This document shows, piece after piece, positions 58,190 to 64,000 of a stretch of DNA of 64,000 nt. The notes beneath the pieces were generated by a model that had not been told where the DNA came from, searched no databases, and saw nothing but the letters and a program-made list of their open reading frames with translations. The DNA comes from Lysobacteraceae bacterium NML93-0793 (GTDB lineage: Bacteria; Pseudomonadota; Gammaproteobacteria; Xanthomonadales; Xanthomonadaceae), in contig NTJG01000005.1 in NCBI GenBank assembly GCA_002324875.1, positions 1-64,000 of the forward strand, given 5' to 3'. The translations under genes and the position numbers were made by a program. Every line of letters begins with the position of its first letter. Position 1 is the first letter of the stretch.

Positions 58190-59101
58190 TCACTTGCTGC
58201 GGTGGTCGCGCTTGCCCTGGTTCTTGCGATCACGGGTACTGATGCTGCCGTGGATGGGCGCCTGACGTGTCTCGCCCGCGTGCAGTTCGAGCGCGCGCGA
58301 ACGCGCCTTCGGAGACTGGAAGCCCGGTGCGGCCTGCGCGGTGCCGTCGTTGCCGAGCCCATCCCAGGGCTTGGGCTGGGCGGCCTTTGCGCCCTGTTCT
58401 GCCAGCAGCTTCCGGGTGTTCGCCAACGCACGCTTCGGCGATATGCCGGCCGACTTGGCCGCGCCCTTCTTGGCAGCACTTTTCTTGACTGTGCTTTTCT
58501 CGGCTGCGTCCTTCCTGGCCGCCGCGGTCTTCGACGCACCCTTGGCCGGCGCCTTGCCTGCGGCGGCCGATGTGGCCTTGGACGACGCCTGCTTGGCAGC
58601 TGCCTTCTTCGCAGGCTTTTTCGCGGATGTCGAAGCCGAGGCGGTCTTCGCACCGCTCGCCACCTTGCCACTGCGCGTCGTCTTGGACGCGGCCTTCTTG
58701 CCGGTCGCACGCTTTGCGGCAGTGGCGGTTTTCGCCTTGGCCGTGGCTGCGCTCTTGGCGGCCTTCGCCTTGTCGCGGCCGGCGGCTTTTTCAGCCTTCG
58801 CCGTATCGCGGTGCTGGGCCTCGAGACGTCTCAGGATATCGGCGAGCAGTTCGGCCTTCTCACCCGTCCGCGCGTTGGCCTGGCCACTGCGGCCGGACTT
58901 GCTGCCGGTGGTTGAACGCGAGGCCAAGCGCTGGCGCTTCTCGAGATCGCGGGCACGGTCACGTGCGGTACGCGCACGTGTCACGAGCCGGGCGAGCTTG
59001 GCCTCGCTGTGTCCGCGAAGCGCGTTCGCACGACTGTCGTCGTAGAGCCCCATCTCGGTGGCGTTGAGCAGGCTGGTGGCTTTGGCGCGAGTCACTGCCA
59101 T
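58190..59101 (-). CDS. Lys/Ala-rich histone-H1-like protein
   Basis: A 303-residue very basic protein. Residues 1-60 look like a folded helical domain (SLLNATEMGLYDDSRANAL, LARLVTRARTARDRARDLEK); residues 100-220 are low-complexity Lys/Ala/Ser/Thr repeats with AKKPAKKAAAK-type tracts, like eukaryotic H1 tails and bacterial histone-like proteins such as AlgP; the end (RDRKNQGKRDHRSK) is basic again. DNA or RNA binding is likely; a defined role is not known. GGGAG precedes the ATG. Its neighbour is cspA, another nucleic-acid binder. Confidence 0.75.
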   Translation of the reverse strand: MAVTRAKATSLLNATEMGLYDDSRANALRGHSEAKLARLVTRARTARDRARDLEKRQRLASRSTTGSKSGRSGQANARTGEKAELLADILRRLEAQHRDTAKAEKAAGRDKAKAAKSAATAKAKTATAAKRATGKKAASKTTRSGKVASGAKTASASTSAKKPAKKAAAKQASSKATSAAAGKAPAKGASKTAAARKDAAEKSTVKKSAAKKGAAKSAGISPKRALANTRKLLAEQGAKAAQPKPWDGLGNDGTAQAAPGFQSPKARSRALELHAGETRQAPIHGSISTRDRKNQGKRDHRSK

Positions 59102-59237
59102 GAATCTTCACTCCCTTGGTGTTCGAAGCAGAAGCAATATCACGCCACTCATGCAAGCGCGGTGAGTGCAGTCGCCACGCGCGTGCGATGACGGCTCTGG
59201 CACCTGCCCACAACACGAAGACCCTTACCGCGTGGTG

Positions 59238-59852
59238 TCAGAACGACGGCGAAGCGAGACGCTCGAGAAACACGCCGATGATCCTCGGCTCCATCATCGC
59301 GGTGAACAGCACGCCGTACCCCGCGCCCCACAGATGCGCACTGTGGTTGATGTTGTCGCCGCCGCGCTTGTCCATCCAGATGCTGTAGCCGATGTAGCAG
59401 ACGCCGAACACGATTGCCGGCATCGGAATGAAGAACACCAGCAGCAGCGACCAGGGGTTGATCAGGATCGAGGCGAACAGCACCGCCGAGACCGCACCCG
59501 ACGCGCCCAGGCTGCGATAGTTCGGATCGTGGCGATGGCGCAGGTAGGTCGGCAGGATCGCGACCAGGATCGCCGACAGATAGAACAGCAGGAAGCCGAC
59601 CGGACCGATATAAGGCGCGAATGCGCGTTCGATCGTGCCGCCGAAGAAGAACAGCGTGATCATGTTGAACAGCAGATGCTGCCAGTCGGCGTGGATGAAG
59701 CCGTGGGTCAGCAGGCGGTCGTACTGCCGACGCCGGTCGACCGCAGGCGGCCACAGGATCAGGCGGCCGAGCAGCTGCGGTTTCTCGAACGCCTGCCACG
59801 ACACCAGCACGGTGATCGCGATCAGGACGAGTGTGACGGGTCCGACATTCAT
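59238..59852 (-). CDS. Rhomboid-family intramembrane serine protease
   Basis: A 204-residue membrane protease with about six helices. The catalytic Ser118 lies in SLGASGAVSA and His173 in NHSAHLWGAGYG; the second-helix HADWQHLLFNM motif with its conserved His and Asn is also present. It would cut membrane-spanning substrates within the inner membrane. It follows the POT transporter gene by 18 bp and is probably cotranscribed with it. Confidence 0.93.
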   Translation of the reverse strand: MNVGPVTLVLIAITVLVSWQAFEKPQLLGRLILWPPAVDRRRQYDRLLTHGFIHADWQHLLFNMITLFFFGGTIERAFAPYIGPVGFLLFYLSAILVAILPTYLRHRHDPNYRSLGASGAVSAVLFASILINPWSLLLVFFIPMPAIVFGVCYIGYSIWMDKRGGDNINHSAHLWGAGYGVLFTAMMEPRIIGVFLERLASPSF

Positions 59853-59870
59853 GCGCGCAGGTATCCGGAA

Positions 59871-61502
59871 TCAGGCGATGCGGTAATTGTCCTGCATCGG
59901 GTAGCGACGCGCGTACAGACCGAACGCCAGCGCCGCCGCGAATGCGAACGCCGCGAAGAAGAACATCAGGAATGCGTTCTCGCTCAGGCCGGTCGAGGCG
60001 ATGTACGCCGTGACCGCCTCGTTGCGGACACCGGCGTTGGTCAGTAGCACCCACAGGCTGCCGAAGGTGCTGGTGAGGTACCAGAACGCCATGATCACGC
60101 CCTTCATCGCCTGCGGCGCCTGGCTGTAGGCGAACTCCAGCGCCGTCGCCGACACCAGCACCTCACCGAAGGTCAGCAACAGATACGGCAGCGACTGCCA
60201 GGCCAGCGACACCTGCTGGCCGTCGTCGATCCACAGCTGCAGCATGCCCGCGACGATCCACGAGATGCCGGAGATCGCGATGCCCCAGCCCATGCGCTTG
60301 AGCGGCGTGACGTCGATGCCCCAGCCGCGCAGCAGCGGATACAGCACCAGGTTGTTGAACGGGATCAGCAACATCACCAGCAGCGGGTTGAGCGCCTGCA
60401 TCTGCGCCGGGTTGTCGATCAGCCAGCTCGGCCACCACCACGCGGCGTGCGGGACGATCATTTCCCGGCCCTGGATGATCCAGGTCGATGCCTTCTGGTC
60501 GAACAGCGACCAGAACGGCGTGACCAGTGCGAACACGATCAGGATGCGCAGCACCGCGCGTACGCCGTCGACGGCGAGGTCGGGATGCGCGCCGCGCGCC
60601 CGCTCGAGCTGCATCGACGCGCCCCAGCCGCCCAGCGCGATGATCACGCCGAGGGACAGGCAGGCGGTGATGACGAAGCCGAACTCGGTGGGCCACCACG
60701 GCAGCGCGAACAGCGCCGAGAGCGCCCAGAGCACGAGCATCACGACCGCCGACACCACGCCGACCAGCGCGACGAGCAGCCCCGGACGTCCCTGCCCCTG
60801 CACCTGCGCACGTAGTGCGGAGCGGATCACCGCCGAGAACGCATGCGGATCGCGCCGCGACGGCGGCACGTTGATGTAGTGCCGGCGGCCGAGCCAGAAC
60901 ACGAAGGTGGCGATGAACATCAGCACGCCCGGCACGCCGAACGCGACCGCCGGCCCGTAGGCGTCGAGCAGGCGCGGCGCCAGCAGCGACGCGAAGAACG
61001 AGCCGAAATTGATGATCCAGTAGAACGCGTCGAATACCAGCTTGGCCTTGCTCTTGTTGGTCTGGTCGAACTGGTCGCCGCAGAACGACACCACCAGGGG
61101 CTTGATGCCGCCGGAACCGAGCGCGATCAGGAACAGTCCGGTATAGAACCCGTTGGCGTTGTTCTCGAACAATGCCAGGCAGGCGTGGCCGGCGCAGTAG
61201 ATCAGCGAGAACCAGAGAATCGTGTGGTACTTGCCGAAGAACCGGTCGGCCAGCCATCCGCCCAGCAGCGGGAAGAAGTACACGCCGATGACGAACATGT
61301 GGAAGATGTCCTTCGCCGCCGCGTCGCGCTCGCTGCCTGCCGGCAGGTAGCCGAGCAACACCGACCCGATCAGGAACGGCACCAGGATGTTGCGCATGCC
61401 GTAGAAGCTGAAACGCTCGCAGGCCTCGTTGCCGATGATGTAGCCGATCTGGCGGGGCATGCGGCCGGTAGGGGCCGGGACGGCAGGTGCAGGGGTCGAC
61501 AT
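59871..61502 (-). CDS. POT/PTR2 family proton-dependent oligopeptide transporter
   Basis: A 543-residue major-facilitator protein with about 12-14 membrane helices that imports di- and tripeptides with protons. The family signatures are visible: ACERFSFYGMRNILVPFL, FPLLGGWLADRFFGKYHTI and GGIKPLVVSFCGDQF. The ExxERFxYY-type motif is E-x-x-E-R-F-S-F-Y here (second Tyr kept, first replaced by Phe). The ATG at 61502 opens MSTPAPAVPAP; longer readings upstream are Arg-rich and unlikely. It is divergent from the M14 peptidase. Confidence 0.93.
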   Translation of the reverse strand: MSTPAPAVPAPTGRMPRQIGYIIGNEACERFSFYGMRNILVPFLIGSVLLGYLPAGSERDAAAKDIFHMFVIGVYFFPLLGGWLADRFFGKYHTILWFSLIYCAGHACLALFENNANGFYTGLFLIALGSGGIKPLVVSFCGDQFDQTNKSKAKLVFDAFYWIINFGSFFASLLAPRLLDAYGPAVAFGVPGVLMFIATFVFWLGRRHYINVPPSRRDPHAFSAVIRSALRAQVQGQGRPGLLVALVGVVSAVVMLVLWALSALFALPWWPTEFGFVITACLSLGVIIALGGWGASMQLERARGAHPDLAVDGVRAVLRILIVFALVTPFWSLFDQKASTWIIQGREMIVPHAAWWWPSWLIDNPAQMQALNPLLVMLLIPFNNLVLYPLLRGWGIDVTPLKRMGWGIAISGISWIVAGMLQLWIDDGQQVSLAWQSLPYLLLTFGEVLVSATALEFAYSQAPQAMKGVIMAFWYLTSTFGSLWVLLTNAGVRNEAVTAYIASTGLSENAFLMFFFAAFAFAAALAFGLYARRYPMQDNYRIA

Positions 61503-61621
61503 GCAGGCGTTCGCGAGGATGGAAAGGCGGCAAGCGTAGTCGAATGTCGGGCCGGCGCGGCAGCGCCGCGCGCGGCCGGTCACGCAGGGCCGCGTTACCA
61601 TCGACGCCCGTTCCGCTGCCC

Positions 61622-63433
61622 ATGCCCGCCATGCCGACGTCGATGCGCCCGCGCCGCGCCCTGCTCGCCCTGCTGCTGCTCGCGGCACCGCCGCTCTGGG
61701 CCGCGCCGCCCGCGGGCCTGACCACCCATGCCGAACGCAGCGGCTTCGTCGAGACCGGGCGCTACGACGAGACCATCGCGCTCTGCGACGCGTTCCAGAG
61801 CGCCTATCCCGACGCCGTGCGCTGCTTCGATTTCGGCGTCTCGCCCGAGGGGCGGCCGATGAAGGCCCTGGCCGTCTCGCGCAGCGGTGCGCTGACACCG
61901 GAGGCGGCCCGGGCCGCCGATCTTCCGGTCGTGCTGATCCAGGGCGGCATCCATGCCGGCGAAATCGACGGCAAGGACGCCGGCTTTCTCGCCCTGCGCC
62001 AGGTGCTCGACGGCGAGGCCGCACCGGGCGCACTGGGGCACCTGGTCTGGGTGTTCGTGCCGGTGTTCAGTGTCGACGGCCACGAACGCTTCGGCGCGTG
62101 GAACCGGCCCAACCAGCGCGGCCCGCGCGAAATGGGCTGGCGCACGACGGCGCAGAACTACAACCTCAACCGCGACTACGCCAAGGCCGACAGTCCCGAA
62201 ATGCAGGCGATGCTGGGGCTGGTGAATGCCTGGGATCCGATCGCCACCGTGGATCTGCATGCGACCAACGGTGCGCAGTTCGAGCACGACATCTCGATCC
62301 AGGTCGAGCCGGTACACGCCGGCGATCCGGCGCTGCGCGCGGTGGGCACCGCTTGGCGTGACGGTGTGATCGCCGATCTCGCCGCGCAGGGCTCGCTGCC
62401 GCTGCCGTTCTATCCGTCGTTCGTGCGCCACGACGAGCCCGACTCCGGCTTCGAGGACGGCGTATCGCCGCCGCGCTTCTCCACCGGCTACTTCCTGCTG
62501 CGAAACCGCCTCGCGATGCTGGTCGAAACGCACTCGTGGAAGGAATACCCGGTGCGCGTGCAGGTCACCCGCAACACCATCGTCTCGGTGCTCGAACACA
62601 TCGCGCGGAAGGGCCGCGACTGGATGCGCGTGGCGAACGAGGCCGATGCGCGCGCGAGCGCCCTCGGCGGGCAGACGCTGCCGATCGACTACACGACCAC
62701 CGACGCCGCACGCACGATCGACTTCCGCGGCTACGCCTACACGCGCACGCCGTCCGACGTCTCGGGCGCGCTGATGACCCGCTACGACGAGACCACGCCG
62801 CAGCTCTGGCGCGTGCCGCTGCGTGACGAGATCGTGCCTGCGCGCAGCGTCACCCTGCCCCGCGGCGGCTACGTCGTGCCGGCCGCGCTCGCCGCTGACG
62901 TGGGCCAGGCGCTGCGCCACCACGGCATCACGTTCGCGCGCATCGGGCAGGCACAGGCCGAAGTCCCCGTGCAGGTGTTCCGCGCCACCACCGCCACGCC
63001 GGCGACGGCGTCGGTCGAAGGCCACCAGCGGCTGACGCTGGCGGGTGACTGGTCGGCGGACACGCAGGACCTCGCCGCCGGCGCGCTCTTCGTACCGATC
63101 GCGCAGCCGCGCGCGCGCCTGGTGGCCGCGCTGCTCGAACCGCAGGCACCGGATTCGCTCGCCGCCTGGGGCCGGTTCAACAATTTCTTCGAGCGCAAGG
63201 AATACATGGAGGACTACGTGGCCGAACAGGTCGCACGCGAGATGCTGGACGCCGAGCCGGATGTCAGGGCGGCGTTCGAATCGCGCCTGCGCGACGATGC
63301 GGCGTTCGCGGCGGACCCGCGCGCGCGGCTCGAGTTCTTCTACCGCCGTCACAGCGCCTGGGACACCCGCCTGAATCTCTACCCCGTGTTCCGCACCGAC
63401 CGCGTCCCCGCCGGCGTGGAGACCGGTCGATGA
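61622..63433 (+). CDS. Exported M14-family zinc carboxypeptidase-like protein
   Basis: A 603-residue exported metallopeptidase. A signal peptide (ALLALLLLAAPPLWA) is followed by the M14 fold: zinc ligands in GGIHAGEIDGK and VDLHATNG, and the Glu-containing ETHSWKEYPVRV. Three in-frame ATGs (61622, 61631, 61643) are possible; the first is used here. M14 enzymes release C-terminal residues or act on peptidoglycan peptides. The C-terminal 250 residues are a separate beta-rich region. Its stop overlaps the next gene as ATGA. Confidence 0.88.
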   Translation: MPAMPTSMRPRRALLALLLLAAPPLWAAPPAGLTTHAERSGFVETGRYDETIALCDAFQSAYPDAVRCFDFGVSPEGRPMKALAVSRSGALTPEAARAADLPVVLIQGGIHAGEIDGKDAGFLALRQVLDGEAAPGALGHLVWVFVPVFSVDGHERFGAWNRPNQRGPREMGWRTTAQNYNLNRDYAKADSPEMQAMLGLVNAWDPIATVDLHATNGAQFEHDISIQVEPVHAGDPALRAVGTAWRDGVIADLAAQGSLPLPFYPSFVRHDEPDSGFEDGVSPPRFSTGYFLLRNRLAMLVETHSWKEYPVRVQVTRNTIVSVLEHIARKGRDWMRVANEADARASALGGQTLPIDYTTTDAARTIDFRGYAYTRTPSDVSGALMTRYDETTPQLWRVPLRDEIVPARSVTLPRGGYVVPAALAADVGQALRHHGITFARIGQAQAEVPVQVFRATTATPATASVEGHQRLTLAGDWSADTQDLAAGALFVPIAQPRARLVAALLEPQAPDSLAAWGRFNNFFERKEYMEDYVAEQVAREMLDAEPDVRAAFESRLRDDAAFAADPRARLEFFYRRHSAWDTRLNLYPVFRTDRVPAGVETGR

Positions 63434-64000
63434 TCCGCGCGGTGTGTCTGCTGCTGGCGGCGCTGACGCTCGCGGCCTGCGCCGGCACGTCGCCGCGCGA
63501 AGCCGCGCCATCGCGGGATCTGCGCGTGGTCACGCTGAACATCTACCACGACCGCGCCGACTGGCCGGCAAGGCTGCCGCTGATCGTCGAGCAACTGCGC
63601 GCGCTCGATGCGGACGTGATCGCGCTGCAGGAAGTGCTGCAGACCGAAACCCTGCCCAACCAGGCCGAGACCATCGCCGCCGCCCTCGGCTACCACGTGC
63701 AGTTCGTCTCGCTGGACCCGCAGGACCGCGCACGTCGCTACGGCAATGCGCTGCTGACCCGGTGGCCGGTCGAGGCGCACGTCAGCACCGCACTCGCGCC
63801 GCGCGAGGACTCGCGCAGCATGGGATGGGCGCAGATCAGGTTCGACGGGCAGCCGATCAACGTGTATTTCACCCATCTGCATGCCGGCCAGGGCGGCGCG
63901 GCGATCCGCCGCCAGCAGCTCGAGGACGCGATAACGTGGATCGAGGGCACAGCCGGCGATGCGCCGTCACTGGTGCTCGGTGATTTCAATGCGCCGGCCG
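63430..64000 (+). CDS. Endonuclease/exonuclease/phosphatase-family lipoprotein (C-terminus outside window)
   Basis: The first 190 residues are in the window. A lipobox LAAC (Cys17) is followed by the EEP fold: VTLNIYHDR (Asn), LQEVLQ (metal Glu), and LVLGDFNAPA (Asp-x-Asn motif) near the cut. Members cleave phosphodiesters in DNA, lipids or other substrates; an exported lipoprotein form is usually a phosphodiesterase of unknown target. It is coupled to the M14 gene by ATGA. Confidence 0.85.
   Translation, partial: MIRAVCLLLAALTLAACAGTSPREAAPSRDLRVVTLNIYHDRADWPARLPLIVEQLRALDADVIALQEVLQTETLPNQAETIAAALGYHVQFVSLDPQDRARRYGNALLTRWPVEAHVSTALAPREDSRSMGWAQIRFDGQPINVYFTHLHAGQGGAAIRRQQLEDAITWIEGTAGDAPSLVLGDFNAPA

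Overview
The window is a very GC-rich bacterial chromosome segment in which almost every codon ends in G or C. Gene content points to the Xanthomonadaceae (Lysobacteraceae), in the Luteimonas/Lysobacter/Xanthomonas range. The markers are a methionine synthase split into two genes behind an ArsR-methyltransferase regulator, a very large NAD-glutamate dehydrogenase, sucA-sucB-lpdA, a YtrA-type GntR/ABC operon, a RoxA-like cupin coupled to a GNAT protein, and several secreted peptidases. The assignment is inferred from gene families and order; no database search was run. I saw no rRNA, tRNA, CRISPR array, prophage or transposase, so this looks like core chromosome with small dispersed repeats.

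Layout. 1-3.7 kb (minus strand): a stress module of a phasin-like protein, a P-type cation ATPase and a universal stress protein (cut by the window edge), behind an excellent FNR/Anr-type promoter. 3.7-9.6 kb (minus): a four-helix-bundle protein, a secreted S9 peptidase, a spermidine-synthase-like protein, a 5'-nucleotidase and NAD kinase. 9.8-16.1 kb (minus): NAD-glutamate dehydrogenase and an acyl-CoA dehydrogenase. 16.3-21.1 kb (plus): regulator plus split MetH, all joined by ATGA overlaps, with a perfect palindrome at the predicted transcription start. 21.1-27.7 kb: an amidohydrolase lipoprotein, then a minus-strand set with an alpha/beta hydrolase, a frameshifted outer-membrane transporter-like gene, DUF2058 and SlyX proteins, two FKBP-type isomerases and a glutathione peroxidase.

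27.7-32.8 kb (plus): a seven-gene envelope operon (small exported protein, YtrA-type GntR regulator, ABC ATPase, permease, two DUF2884-like proteins and between them a GSGD-repeat beta-helix protein) with an inverted-repeat operator over its -10 box. 32.9-38.8 kb: fumC (minus), then purB, a glyoxalase-like protein, a palindromic MITE/REP-like element, and a RoxA-like ribosomal oxygenase coupled to a GNAT protein. 39-44.7 kb: the 2-oxoglutarate dehydrogenase operon, with lpdA bracketed by two copies of a heptad-repeat element. 44.8-47.1 kb: LOG protein, a small frameshifted ORF, a YhdH-type oxidoreductase and a PilH-like response regulator. 47.2-53.1 kb: protein-quality and redox genes (CbpA-like DnaJ, Hsp20 with a sigma-32-like promoter, peroxiredoxin, UbiB kinase, ferredoxin-NADP reductase, UspA, glutathione peroxidase). 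53.3-64 kb: M3 peptidase, sirtuin, DUF4163/DUF3298 lipoprotein, cold-shock protein, histone-H1-like protein, rhomboid protease, POT peptide transporter, M14 peptidase and a truncated endonuclease/exonuclease/phosphatase lipoprotein.

How the genes fit together. S9, M3 and M14 peptidases, the POT importer and the catabolic glutamate dehydrogenase feeding 2-oxoglutarate to SucAB-Lpd and FumC suggest growth on peptides and amino acids. Three separate control layers are visible in the DNA: low oxygen (Anr box), heat (sigma-32 site) and the methionine cycle (palindrome at the regulator-metH promoter). Translational coupling through ATGA, GTGA or TGATG overlaps is unusually frequent.
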